Source: Bacteroidota bacterium
Lineage (GTDB): Bacteria; Bacteroidota; Bacteroidia; Chitinophagales; Chitinophagaceae
Length of the DNA: 64,000 nt
Assembly: GCA_023423405.1 (NCBI GenBank)
Contig: JAFAFR010000037.1
Span: forward strand, 1 to 64,000
Direction of reading: 5' to 3'
The translations under genes were made by a program, and so were the position numbers. The notes under the pieces were generated by a model. It was not told the DNA's origin, searched no databases, and saw only the letters and a program-made list of their open reading frames with translations. The number at the start of each line of letters is the position of its first letter. Positions within the stretch are counted from its first letter, which is position 1. Shown here piece after piece: positions 44,964-53,882 of this stretch.

Positions 44964-45964
44964 ACCGCGCGGGCCGATGGATAACAGGCATCGTGCTGGT
45001 GCTGTACGCCTGCATCTCTTTTGTCGGATGCGGGAAATCCGATGCGGCCAAAGCGCCGGAAACCCTGCAGTTCAGCGTTCCCGCGGGATGGCCCGCGCCC
45101 GTATACGACCTGGCTTCCAATCCTGTAACGCGCGAAGGGTTTGAGCTGGGGAAAAAGTTGTTCTTCGACGGACGCCTCTCGAAGGATGGCAATTTTCCCT
45201 GCGCCAGTTGCCACCAGCCCTTTGCCGCCTTCGCCAATTTTGACCATGCCCTGAGCCACGGCTTCAACGACCAGTTCAGCACCCGCAATGCACCCGGACT
45301 CTTCAACCTGGCCTGGCAGGAAAACTTCCACCACGATGGCGGTATCGCCCACCTCGACCTTCAGCCCCTGGCCCCCATCACCGCGCCCAATGAAATGGCA
45401 GAAACCATTCCTGCCGTGCTCGACAAACTGAAAGCCGATCCCGATTACCCGGGCCTTTTCCAGGCCGCTTTCGGGAACCCGGAGATTAGCACGCAATCCA
45501 TGACCCGCGCGCTTTCGCAGTTCATGCTGATGCTGGTATCGGCCAATTCCAAATACGATCGTGTAATAGCGGGAAAAGAAAATTTCGATGTGAACCAGGA
45601 AGCCGGCTACCAGGTGTTCAAAGAGAAAAAATGTACCAACTGCCATACCGAGCCCTTCTTCACCAACCAGGCTTTTGTGAACGACGGGCTGGCAATGGAT
45701 CCCGTGCTGAAAGATTCGGGGCGTATGCGCATTACCGGTAGTGCCGCCGATTTTCTCGCTTTCAAAGTTCCCAGCCTGCGCAATGTGGTGGTCACTTTTC
45801 CTTATATGCACGACGGCCGTTTCGGCACGCTTTCGGAGGTGCTGGAGCATTACAACAAAACCATTCCGCTCAGCAATGGGGAGCGCGGACTGCTCATTGC
45901 TTTCCTGGGCTCGCTCACTGATTCTGCCTTTATAAAGAATCCTGCATTTTCACCGGGTCAATAA
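44960..45964 (+). CDS. di-heme MbnH/MauG-like cytochrome c peroxidase family protein
   Basis: 334 residues; lipobox FVGC with C24 gives a lipid anchor. Two heme c sites: C81-A-S-C-H85 and C225-T-N-C-H229. FKVPSLRNV (268-276) and PYMHDGRFGTL (281-291) are family motifs. In classical bacterial peroxidases a Met follows the HDG element as distal ligand; here the segment reads EVLEHYNK, with Y298, recalling the Tyr of MauG (alignment from memory). Translationally coupled to the MbnP-like gene, so a pair that modifies its partner is likely, instead of a plain H2O2 scavenger. Confidence 0.83.
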   Translation: MNRAGRWITGIVLVLYACISFVGCGKSDAAKAPETLQFSVPAGWPAPVYDLASNPVTREGFELGKKLFFDGRLSKDGNFPCASCHQPFAAFANFDHALSHGFNDQFSTRNAPGLFNLAWQENFHHDGGIAHLDLQPLAPITAPNEMAETIPAVLDKLKADPDYPGLFQAAFGNPEISTQSMTRALSQFMLMLVSANSKYDRVIAGKENFDVNQEAGYQVFKEKKCTNCHTEPFFTNQAFVNDGLAMDPVLKDSGRMRITGSAADFLAFKVPSLRNVVVTFPYMHDGRFGTLSEVLEHYNKTIPLSNGERGLLIAFLGSLTDSAFIKNPAFSPGQ

Positions 45965-46001
45965 TGCCGGCAGTACCCGTTTTGCCGGTGCATGGCCAGG
46001 T

Positions 46002-46649
46002 TCAGTCCTTTCTGCGGGCCCGCGTGGCTTCGAGCACCTGCCGCTGTTTTTCCAGCTCCGCCAATTGCTCCTGTAAGGCGGTGGAATTTTGCAGGATCTT
46101 CTCATCGAGCTGTGCTTTTTTCTTCGCCAGGTCGGTGCTGTCGCTCAAAAGACCGGCCTGTTTTTTCTCCAGCTTTTTGATGTTTTCTTCCTGTGCCGCC
46201 ACCTCCAGCCGCAGGTTGAAATCTTCGAGATAGGGTGTGAAATCGTTCAGGAAATCTTTCGCTTCGGGCACACCCATTTTGTCGCTTAGATCGCGCGCGC
46301 TCATGGGTTCGCTGGGCCGGGTCAGTACAAAATACAGGGTCGACGATTCTTTTTCTTTGCGGCTTTTTCTTTCCGTTTTTACATACACATCAAACTTGTC
46401 TCTGGAGCCGCCCATGGGCACGCCGCGAAACAACTGGTAGTCTTTTGCTTTGTTGGACTTGAAACCTTTTTTTGCAAAATGGTCTTCCACGGCAGCCTCC
46501 ACCGTTTCGGGCGGATAGGGTAGTTCCAGGACAGCGGCCGGCACTTTTTTTCCCTGGAAAGAAGCCGTGCCTTCCACGGCTTTCGGCTGCGCCTGCAAAC
46601 CCGCCACCATAAAAAGAACCAACAACTGCAACAACAAAGCTTTTCTCAT
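46002..46649 (-). CDS. secreted protein with C-terminal coiled coil, unknown
   Basis: 215 residues with a signal peptide (about 1-20, ending LQAQ). A small N-terminal domain (VEGTASFQGKKVPAAVLELP) followed by a Lys/Arg-rich stretch, then a coiled coil of about 70 residues rich in Lys/Glu/Gln (LEKKQAGLL, QLAELEKQRQVLEATRARRK). No family was recognised. It is convergent with the MbnH-like gene, separated by a small CCGGCA/TGCCGG inverted repeat (45967-45988). Confidence 0.72.
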   Translation of the reverse strand: MRKALLLQLLVLFMVAGLQAQPKAVEGTASFQGKKVPAAVLELPYPPETVEAAVEDHFAKKGFKSNKAKDYQLFRGVPMGGSRDKFDVYVKTERKSRKEKESSTLYFVLTRPSEPMSARDLSDKMGVPEAKDFLNDFTPYLEDFNLRLEVAAQEENIKKLEKKQAGLLSDSTDLAKKKAQLDEKILQNSTALQEQLAELEKQRQVLEATRARRKD

Positions 46650-46706
46650 AGCGTCATTAATTTGACGATGAAGCTACAAAAAACGGAACTGCTGTTGATT
46701 TCCTTT

Positions 46707-46714
46707 TACATTTG
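46707..46714 (+). promoter_or_regulatory. candidate -7 box (TACATTTG) of the flippase gene
   Basis: TAnnTTTG, 17 bases before the TTG start at 46732. Confidence 0.4.
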
Positions 46715-46731
46715 CGCAAACTTTCCGCAGG

Positions 46732-48234
46732 TTGAGCGAGATCAAAAAACTGGCCGGGCAAACCCTCTGGTATGGCGTACCCACCATTGTAACCCGTTTC
46801 CTGGGATACCTGATGAATATGGCCCTGCCTTTTCTCTTTGCGCAGCCGGCAAGAACCGCAGATATCACCCAGGTATATGCGATTATTCCTTTTCTCAACG
46901 TGCTTTTCACCTACGGACTGGAAACCGCCTATTTCCGTTTTTCGCAGGAAGGTGATAAAGAAAAACTCTACAATACACTTTCCGTTTCCCTGCTGGTGAG
47001 CAGCATTCTTTTTTCGATACTGCTGCTGCTGAGCCGCGGCGCCATTACGCGCTGGGCCAGCCTGGAAGAACACCCCGAATACATTACCTGGATGTGTGGC
47101 ATCATTTTCTTCGATGCCCTGGCCACCCTGGCCTTTGCCAGGCTGCGGCAGGAAAACCGGCCCCGGCGGTATGCGCTGGTGCGGATGTCGGGCGTGCTGG
47201 TTAACCTGGTAGTGGTGTTTCTTTTCCTGGGGCTGCTGCCGGGATACGTGGACCGTCACCCCGATTCACCGCTGCGGCTGATCCAGCGCCTCGATATCGG
47301 CATTGGCTATTATCTTATCGGCAACCTGCTGGGCAGCCTGGTGACCCTTTTATTGCTGTTGCCGGAATGGAAGGGATTGCAATGGGAATTCGACCGTGAA
47401 CGCTGGAAGGAAGTGATGCGCTATGCTTACCCGCTCATCATCGTGGGACTGGGTGGCATGATCAACGATATGCTGAGCCGCCTGGTGTACCAGCACGTGG
47501 TGGACCTTCCCGCCGAACAGGCCAAACATGAGCTGGGCATCTTCGCCAACGTATACCGTCTTTCGGTGCTGATCACCATCATGATCCAGGCTTTCCGGAT
47601 GGCGGCCGAACCTTTTTTCTTCAATCATTCCAAAAACGAAGACGCCCCGAAGACCTACGCACGGGTGATGAAGTTTTTTGTGCTGGCCTGCTGTTTCATG
47701 TTCCTGCTCATAGGGCTCTACCTTGATGTGCTGAAATGGATCATTACTTTGAAATCCAAGGCCTGGGGCGAGGGCATGTATATTGTGCCCATCCTGGCCA
47801 TGGGCAATATTTTCCTGGGCATCTACTATAACCTCAGCATCTGGTACAAACTGACCGGCAAGAACCTGTACGGGGCCTGGATCACCATCGCCGGGGCCGT
47901 GCTCACCATTGTGCTGAACATCGTGCTGATCCCGCGTTTCCATTACCTGGGGGCGGCCATCGCCACTTTCAGTTGTTACCTGCTGATGATGGTGAGCAGC
48001 TACCTGCTGGGACAGAAACATTACCCCATTCCCTATGCGCGCCGCAAGCTGCTGGCCTACCTGGCGCTGGTGAGCCTGCTGGTGGTTGTCCACCGGTTGC
48101 TGCTGCAGGTCTATTCCCCGCTCTGGTTCAGCATAATCACCGGCAGCCTGCTGCTGGCGGGATTTGTCTTTTTCGTTTCCCGGGTGGAAGCGAAGGAGTT
48201 GTCGCGCTTTCCCATTCCTTTCCTGAAGAAATAA
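46732..48234 (+). CDS. polysaccharide/oligosaccharide flippase (MATE/Wzx-like)
   Basis: 500 residues, about 14 membrane helices, starting at TTG (MSEIKKLAGQTLWYG). N-terminal QTLWYGVPTIVTRFLGYLMN and the Pro/Gly-rich helices match the MVF superfamily of Wzx/MurJ-like lipid-linked sugar flippases. It may move lipid-linked O-antigen or capsule units across the inner membrane. No glycosyltransferase cluster adjoins it; the closest sugar genes are the Kdo8N operon about 4.5 kb downstream. The gene is followed by the large palindrome. Confidence 0.85.
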   Translation: MSEIKKLAGQTLWYGVPTIVTRFLGYLMNMALPFLFAQPARTADITQVYAIIPFLNVLFTYGLETAYFRFSQEGDKEKLYNTLSVSLLVSSILFSILLLLSRGAITRWASLEEHPEYITWMCGIIFFDALATLAFARLRQENRPRRYALVRMSGVLVNLVVVFLFLGLLPGYVDRHPDSPLRLIQRLDIGIGYYLIGNLLGSLVTLLLLLPEWKGLQWEFDRERWKEVMRYAYPLIIVGLGGMINDMLSRLVYQHVVDLPAEQAKHELGIFANVYRLSVLITIMIQAFRMAAEPFFFNHSKNEDAPKTYARVMKFFVLACCFMFLLIGLYLDVLKWIITLKSKAWGEGMYIVPILAMGNIFLGIYYNLSIWYKLTGKNLYGAWITIAGAVLTIVLNIVLIPRFHYLGAAIATFSCYLLMMVSSYLLGQKHYPIPYARRKLLAYLALVSLLVVVHRLLLQVYSPLWFSIITGSLLLAGFVFFVSRVEAKELSRFPIPFLKK

Positions 48235-48290
48235 GACCCGGGCAGGTCTCCCGGTACTTACCCTGCGCCCGAAGTTTGCCCGGAGTCCGA

Positions 48291-48457
48291 CCGGAATGCT
48301 CCCTCTCATCCTTCGTATATTCTCCGTTCATCATCCATTGATATACCGTAAAACCTCCGTTCATCTTCCGTAGATTACGGAGGATGAACGGAAGGTGAAC
48401 GATATATTCATGGACCATCTATGGAAGATACACGGAGGATACGAGGGAGCACTTCGG
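48291..48457. repeat. 167-bp imperfect palindrome
   Basis: Two arms of equal length meet at a 5-base centre (48372-48376). Within 48299-48371 versus 48377-48449 I count 54 of 73 matching positions (no gaps needed), and the pairing continues outward (ccggaatgctccctc against its partner) to 48291/48457. The innermost 18 bp (48354-48371) are the best conserved. Short words such as CCGTTCATC recur inside the arms. It sits between the convergent stops of the flippase and the metallo-hydrolase genes and has no coding potential. Confidence 0.75.
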
Positions 48458-48472
48458 AAACAACCCGGCTGG

Positions 48473-49114
48473 TTAGTCCTGCAAAAAGGGGTTCCATTTC
48501 TTCTCTTCCCCGACGGTAGTGGACTCCATATGCCCCGGGTACACCACCGTTTCGCCGGGCAGCACGAAGATCTGCTCCCGGATGCTGCGCAGCAGTTGGC
48601 TGTGGTTGCCGCCCGGCAGGTCGGTACGGCCGATGCTCCGGCGGAACAATACGTCGCCACCCACCAGGAAGCCCTGGTCTTTTTTATAAAAACAGACATG
48701 GCCGGGTGAATGGCCGGGCGCTTCGATCACTTCCAGTTCGTCGCCCCGCAACCCCACCCGGTCGCCGCCCCGTATATAGTGAACCGGTCCCTCATAGTTG
48801 CGAAACGGGAGGTTCCAGCGGAGGCCCGCCTCGGCGGCAAGGTCCAGGAGCGGTTTTTCAAGGGGATGGATATACGGCTCAAGGCCCCAGCGGAGGTGCA
48901 CAAAGCGGTTCCCGAAAACATGGTCGAGGTGGCAGTGTGTATTCAGGAGCCATTTCGGTTGCAGGTGATGGTCAGTAATGAAAGCGGCCAGCCGCTGCTC
49001 TTCCGATGCGGTGTAACAACCGGGGTCGATGATCAGGGCTTCCCCTTCCCGGTTGTACAACACATAAGTGTTTTCCTGCAGGGGACTGAAAACAAATTGG
49101 CGAACTGTTAACAT
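48473..49114 (-). CDS. metallo-beta-lactamase-fold hydrolase (glyoxalase II-like)
   Basis: 213 residues. The zinc motif HxHxDH is H60-C-H62-L-D64-H65, with later ligands in APGHSPGHVCFY and VYPGHMESTTVGEE. The order and length match the YcbL/glyoxalase II-like family, which hydrolyses thioesters or other small substrates. No partner gene is adjacent; the neighbouring gene on the plus strand is divergent. Confidence 0.88.
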   Translation of the reverse strand: MLTVRQFVFSPLQENTYVLYNREGEALIIDPGCYTASEEQRLAAFITDHHLQPKWLLNTHCHLDHVFGNRFVHLRWGLEPYIHPLEKPLLDLAAEAGLRWNLPFRNYEGPVHYIRGGDRVGLRGDELEVIEAPGHSPGHVCFYKKDQGFLVGGDVLFRRSIGRTDLPGGNHSQLLRSIREQIFVLPGETVVYPGHMESTTVGEEKKWNPFLQD

Positions 49115-49184
49115 AGCTCTATTATTTTTCGGGGATTTCCCTGATAAGGTTGAAAAACATAATTTTAGACCACAATCGCTGGAT

Positions 49185-52100
49185 ATGCAATTTCCGAAGA
49201 ATCATTCGTTTTGGAGTGTTTTTTACAAGCCGTCCCTATTCATTCTTACCCTCCTGGTAAGCCTGTCCTCCCTGGCGCAGGTGAACACGGTGGAATTCGG
49301 AAAGAACCGCGTGCAATACCAGAAGTTCAAATGGCTGTTTTACCAGACCCCCAATTTCAACAGCTATTTTTACCAGCCCGGCGAGCCGCTCGCAAAATCG
49401 GTGGCGCAGATGGCGGAAGCCGAACTGCCCGAGTTGGAGACCTTTATGGAATACGGCCTCCAGCGCCGTGCCAACATCGTTATCTACAACAGCTTTAACG
49501 AACTGCAGCAAACCAATATCGGTCTCACCACCGACTGGCAGACCAATGGCGGCAATACCAAACTGGTGAATAATAAGATGGTGGTGTACTATAACAGCAA
49601 CCACGATAACCTGCGCCTCCAGGTACGCCAGGGCATTGCCCGTGTGCTGCTTGATAATATCCTCTTCGGCGACGATCTCGGCGAATTCGCCACCAACCAG
49701 GCCCTGCTCGACCTGCCCAAATGGCTCACCGATGGCTTTGTGGCTTATGCCGCACAAAACTGGAGCACGGAGCTCGACGACAAACTGAAATCGGCCATGC
49801 TCTCGGGCACTTATAAAAACTTCCACCAGTTTGCCTTCGACCAACCGGCCCTTGCAGGGCACGCTTTCTGGCGCTATATCGAAGAAGTGTACAAGAAAGA
49901 AAACACCAAGTACTTCCTATACCTCGCCCGCCTCTACCGCAACCTGAACGGCGCTTCCAACCGCATCTGTAAAAAGAAATTCAAGGACGTGCTCGAGGAT
50001 GCGACGATGTATTATGAAGACAAGTATTCGAAAGACATCCGCAGCCGCCGCAACAATCCCAAAGGCACCATGTCGGTGGTGGAAGAGATCAGTAAGAACA
50101 AAGACTTCTACAATTTCACGCCCAACCCCGCGCCGCGCAGCCAGTCCTATGCCGTGGTGGAATACAAAAAAGGATTGCAGTGTGTGTATTATTACGAAGA
50201 TTATACCACCAAAAAAGTGCTGCTGCGCAACGAGATCCGCGCCCTCGACGCCAAGCAAGATCCGCATTACCCGCTGCTGGCCTGGAACGGCAAAGGCAAC
50301 AAACTGCTGGTGATCTACAACCATGAAGGAAAGATCCGCATGTTCACGTACGATATCTTTTCACGGCTCAAGCGCGATAAGCTTACGCTCGAATTCGACC
50401 AGATCCAGGACGTGAAATACATGACCGACGACAACACCCTGCTCATGAGCGCAGTGCGCAACGGGCAGTCGGATATCTACACGTTTAAGATCGACCGCGA
50501 ACGGGCCGAGCAGATCACCAACGATATTTACGACGACCTCGATCCCAGCTTTGTGGCCTTCCCCAATAAAATGGGTATTCTCTATGCGTCCAACCGGCCC
50601 TCGGCCAACGCGCCTACCGGCGATACCATACTGCCTTCCTCCCATCGCTTCAATGTATTCCTGGTAGACAATTTCAACAAGAGTGAGTTCAAACAGATAT
50701 CGCAGTTGAGCCGGCTGAAATACGGCAACGCACGTTATCCTACGCAATACAATACTTCGCACTTCACTTTCGTGTCGGACGAAAATGGTATCGGTAACCG
50801 GTATGCGGGATTTTTCACCACGTCGCGACTGGGCGTTGATACCATTTACCAGATCGGCGACGATGTGCTGCGCAACCCCGAATACCGCGACATTGATTCA
50901 CTCCTGCGTTTTTACGGGAAAGAAGAGCCCGACACCATTTTCACTTTCGCCATCACCAACGATTCGGCCTATGTTTTCCCCATCACCAATTACCAGAGCA
51001 GCATCGTCGAAACAAAATCGGCCGGCGACAAAGACCAGGTGAGTGAAGTGCGGCAGGAAGGGGAACTGAAATTCCTCTACAAACTGAAAGTGGATGAGAA
51101 TGCGCTCCGGAAAAGAAATGTGAACCCGCGGCCCACTGATTTCAGGCGGCGTACGCTCGACCAGTTGCGCGTGGCGCAGGGCGATGCGTTGAAATACCCG
51201 CAGCAGGCGCGGCCTGCCGATACTTCGGCCAACCAGAACATTTTCGAATCGGAATTCAATGCCGAGAAAGCAGACTCGGCGCTGGTAGACATCATCAACA
51301 ATGCCGGACCACTGGAGCAGCCGTCGCTGCTGAAACAGGCCGGGCGTTTCAATTACCGCCTCAAGTTCGCGGTGGAGCAGGTAACGGGGTCGCTGTTCAA
51401 CAACGATGTACTGATCACCCGCTATGAACCCTTTAACGGATCGCTGCCGGTTTCCAACAGTTCCAACAACGGTTTCAACGGCATGCTGAAAGTGACGGTG
51501 TATGACCTGATGGAAGACCTGCGCTTCACCGGCATGGTACGGGCGCCGCTGATCAATACCGCCGGCCAGGGCATTCCTATCGACATAGGACAACCGAATA
51601 TTTTCCGTCCGGGTTCGCAATCGCTTTTCAACTCCGGATCGGAATACATGGCGCGCTTCGATTACCTGAAAAAAAGGCTCGACTATACCGCGCTCTATTA
51701 CCGCCGCACCGACGTGGGTTCCACGCAGTACGATGCCAGCACCTATGTGCCTGCCAAATTGTACACCAACCTCTTCCAGGCCGGTGTGCGTTATCCCTTT
51801 GACCGCATCCGCAGCGTGCGCGTCAACGCCGGCGTGCGTACCGACAACGTGGTGACCAAGGGCGTGTTCCTGCCCGGCGACAACGGCGAAATACTGAAGG
51901 TCCCCGATTACAAGAAGACATTCGGACTGCTGCGCATTGAATATGTGTACGACAATTCCATTGAGAAATCGACCAATATCTGGAACGGCCTGCGCTATAA
52001 GATCTATGCCGATTACAATGCACAGATCAACCAGGTGAACAACAGCGGCGGCCGCAACAGTTTCAACGTAGGGTTCGACGGGCGTTATTATTATCCCATC

Positions 52101-52652
52101 TTCCGCAATTTCATCTGGGCAGCCCGGGTGGCCGGTGATGCGTCCTGGGGCGACCAGAAGATCCTGTACTACCTAGGCGGACAGGATGGCTGGCTGTTCC
52201 CGAAAGCCAATTATGAAAACATTCCCGCCTCCCGCGATTACGCTTTCCAGGCGCTGGCCGTGAACCTGCGGGGTCACAAACAGAATATTTCCAATGGCAA
52301 CAATGCGCTGGTGATCAACAGTGAATTCCGTTTCCCGGTATTCACCACGCTGTTGAAGCGTCCCATTAACAATGCCTTCGTGCGGAACTTCCAGCTGACG
52401 CAGTTCATCGACCTGGGTTCGGCCTGGGACGGATCGCCTAAGAGCATGCAGCGTCCCGAAGTGGTGTACACCGAGGGTGATGTACGCGTGAAGATCAAGG
52501 CGGGCGGTGTGGGTCCCTTTGTAGGCGGTTATGGCTTCGGCGCCAGGAGTACGCTGCTGGGCTATTTCATGCGCCTCGATACAGCCTGGGACATGGGCGG
52601 CTTTTTCAAAGGCAAACCCATCTGGTATTTTGCGCTGGGGGTTGATTTCTGA
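49185..52652 (+). CDS. large TolB-like (PD40) envelope protein with C-terminal beta barrel-like part
   Basis: 1155 residues from the ATG at 49185 with a signal peptide (about 1-32, ending SLAQV). N-terminal ~250 residues are an alpha/beta domain with a peptidase-like layout (LPKWLTDGFVAYAAQNW) but no HExxH, so probably inactive or structural. Middle ~300 residues contain TolB/PD40-type repeats (YPLLAWNGKGNKLLVIYN, YDDLDPSFVAFPNKMGILYA). The C-terminal ~350 residues resemble an outer-membrane barrel (KIYADYNAQINQVNNSGGR, ending FALGVDF). Such proteins are widespread in Bacteroidota and uncharacterised; a surface-exposed role is inferred. It is followed by the Kdo8N operon 39 bases later. Confidence 0.8.
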   Translation: MQFPKNHSFWSVFYKPSLFILTLLVSLSSLAQVNTVEFGKNRVQYQKFKWLFYQTPNFNSYFYQPGEPLAKSVAQMAEAELPELETFMEYGLQRRANIVIYNSFNELQQTNIGLTTDWQTNGGNTKLVNNKMVVYYNSNHDNLRLQVRQGIARVLLDNILFGDDLGEFATNQALLDLPKWLTDGFVAYAAQNWSTELDDKLKSAMLSGTYKNFHQFAFDQPALAGHAFWRYIEEVYKKENTKYFLYLARLYRNLNGASNRICKKKFKDVLEDATMYYEDKYSKDIRSRRNNPKGTMSVVEEISKNKDFYNFTPNPAPRSQSYAVVEYKKGLQCVYYYEDYTTKKVLLRNEIRALDAKQDPHYPLLAWNGKGNKLLVIYNHEGKIRMFTYDIFSRLKRDKLTLEFDQIQDVKYMTDDNTLLMSAVRNGQSDIYTFKIDRERAEQITNDIYDDLDPSFVAFPNKMGILYASNRPSANAPTGDTILPSSHRFNVFLVDNFNKSEFKQISQLSRLKYGNARYPTQYNTSHFTFVSDENGIGNRYAGFFTTSRLGVDTIYQIGDDVLRNPEYRDIDSLLRFYGKEEPDTIFTFAITNDSAYVFPITNYQSSIVETKSAGDKDQVSEVRQEGELKFLYKLKVDENALRKRNVNPRPTDFRRRTLDQLRVAQGDALKYPQQARPADTSANQNIFESEFNAEKADSALVDIINNAGPLEQPSLLKQAGRFNYRLKFAVEQVTGSLFNNDVLITRYEPFNGSLPVSNSSNNGFNGMLKVTVYDLMEDLRFTGMVRAPLINTAGQGIPIDIGQPNIFRPGSQSLFNSGSEYMARFDYLKKRLDYTALYYRRTDVGSTQYDASTYVPAKLYTNLFQAGVRYPFDRIRSVRVNAGVRTDNVVTKGVFLPGDNGEILKVPDYKKTFGLLRIEYVYDNSIEKSTNIWNGLRYKIYADYNAQINQVNNSGGRNSFNVGFDGRYYYPIFRNFIWAARVAGDASWGDQKILYYLGGQDGWLFPKANYENIPASRDYAFQALAVNLRGHKQNISNGNNALVINSEFRFPVFTTLLKRPINNAFVRNFQLTQFIDLGSAWDGSPKSMQRPEVVYTEGDVRVKIKAGGVGPFVGGYGFGARSTLLGYFMRLDTAWDMGGFFKGKPIWYFALGVDF

Positions 52653-52669
52653 TTGGAGCAAAACATCCC

Positions 52670-52677
52670 TAATTTTG
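52670..52677 (+). promoter_or_regulatory. candidate -7 box (TAATTTTG) of the kdnA operon
   Basis: TAnnTTTG, ending 14 bases before the kdnA ATG. Confidence 0.4.
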
Positions 52678-52691
52678 CCGAAAATTTTGCT

Positions 52692-53882
52692 ATGCCCGGA
52701 TTTGAACGCTTCGGCGAGGAAGAAAGAAAAGAAGTCAACGATGTGCTGGAAACAGGCATCCTTATGCGCTATGGATTTGACGGTCCGCGCAAGGGCATCT
52801 GGAAAGCGAAGGAACTGGAAAACGCCATCAGCGAAAAACTGGGCGTACAATATGTGCAGCTCACTTCCAGCGGCACTTCGGCGCTGACCACTGCGATGGC
52901 GGCCCTGGGTATCGGCGCCGGCGATGAAGTGATCATGCCCAGTTTCACTTTCGTGGCAAGTTTTGAAGCCGTACTGTTCTCCGGCGCCACACCGGTGCTG
53001 GTAGACATTGACGATACGCTCACACTTAGTCCCGCTGCGGTGGAAGCGGCCATCACCCCCCGCACCAGGGCGGTGATGCCGGTGCATATGTGCGGCGGCA
53101 TGGCCGATATGGACGCCCTGCTCGCCATCTGCAAAAAACACAAGCTGTTGTTGCTGGAAGATGCCTGCCAGGCCATCGGCGCCTCGTATAAAGGCAAATA
53201 CCTGGGCACCATCGGCGACGCCGGCACTTTCTCTTTCGACTTTGTAAAGACCGTTACCTGCGCCGAAGGCGGCGCCGTGATGACGAATAACGCAGAGGTA
53301 TACACGAAATGCGACGGCTTCACCGACCATGGCCACGACCACCTGGGTGTGGACCGCGGCGCCGACCTGCATCCCTTTATCGGCTACAATTTCCGGATAT
53401 CGGAACTCCATGCGGCGGTGGGCCTGGCGCAATGGCGCAAACTCGACAGCTTCCTGACCATCCAGCGGGCAACCAAGAAAAAACTGACGGAGGCCCTGTC
53501 TTCCATCAAGGGGCTGAGCTTCCGCCGTTTCCCCGATCCGGCGGGCGACAGCGCCACCTTCCTGGAGATCTTCCTGCCCACGGCAGAAGCAGCCACCAAA
53601 GCCGCCGCCGCCATGAAGGCGGCAGGACTTCCCTCCTTCTATTACTACGACAACAACTGGCACTATATCCGCAACTGGGAGCATTTCCGCAAAGCGGTTA
53701 CCCTGGCGCCCCTGGCGCCGGGATTGAAGGAAGCCATGAAAACATACGAAACAAAATCCTTCCCCGCTTCCGACGCGCTGATCAGCCGCTGCATCTGCAT
53801 GCTTATCAACCTGAACTGGACGGAAGCCGATATCAACGACAAGGCAGCCAAACTCAAAGCTGCCATTGAAAGTTCATTATGA
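52692..53882 (+). CDS. kdnA: DegT/DnrJ aminotransferase, probably 8-amino-Kdo transaminase KdnA
   Basis: 396 residues from ATG 52692 (the upstream in-frame TTG is rejected). PLP-dependent sugar aminotransferase: PSFTFVAS near 83, EDACQAIGASYKGK (156-169), PLP lysine K186 in SFDFVKTVTCAEGGAV. The gene order kdnA-kdsB-kdnB with a KdnB-like iron alcohol dehydrogenase points to the Shewanella pathway that turns Kdo into 8-amino-3,8-dideoxy-Kdo: KdnB oxidises C8, and KdnA transfers the amino group from glutamate. The specific substrate is inferred from the neighbours; a general sugar transaminase is the alternative. Confidence 0.78.
   Translation: MPGFERFGEEERKEVNDVLETGILMRYGFDGPRKGIWKAKELENAISEKLGVQYVQLTSSGTSALTTAMAALGIGAGDEVIMPSFTFVASFEAVLFSGATPVLVDIDDTLTLSPAAVEAAITPRTRAVMPVHMCGGMADMDALLAICKKHKLLLLEDACQAIGASYKGKYLGTIGDAGTFSFDFVKTVTCAEGGAVMTNNAEVYTKCDGFTDHGHDHLGVDRGADLHPFIGYNFRISELHAAVGLAQWRKLDSFLTIQRATKKKLTEALSSIKGLSFRRFPDPAGDSATFLEIFLPTAEAATKAAAAMKAAGLPSFYYYDNNWHYIRNWEHFRKAVTLAPLAPGLKEAMKTYETKSFPASDALISRCICMLINLNWTEADINDKAAKLKAAIESSL

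Noticed and set aside
52173..53684. Minus-strand frame of 503 residues across the TolB-like and kdnA genes
   Set aside because: Crosses two good plus-strand genes and shows no domains.
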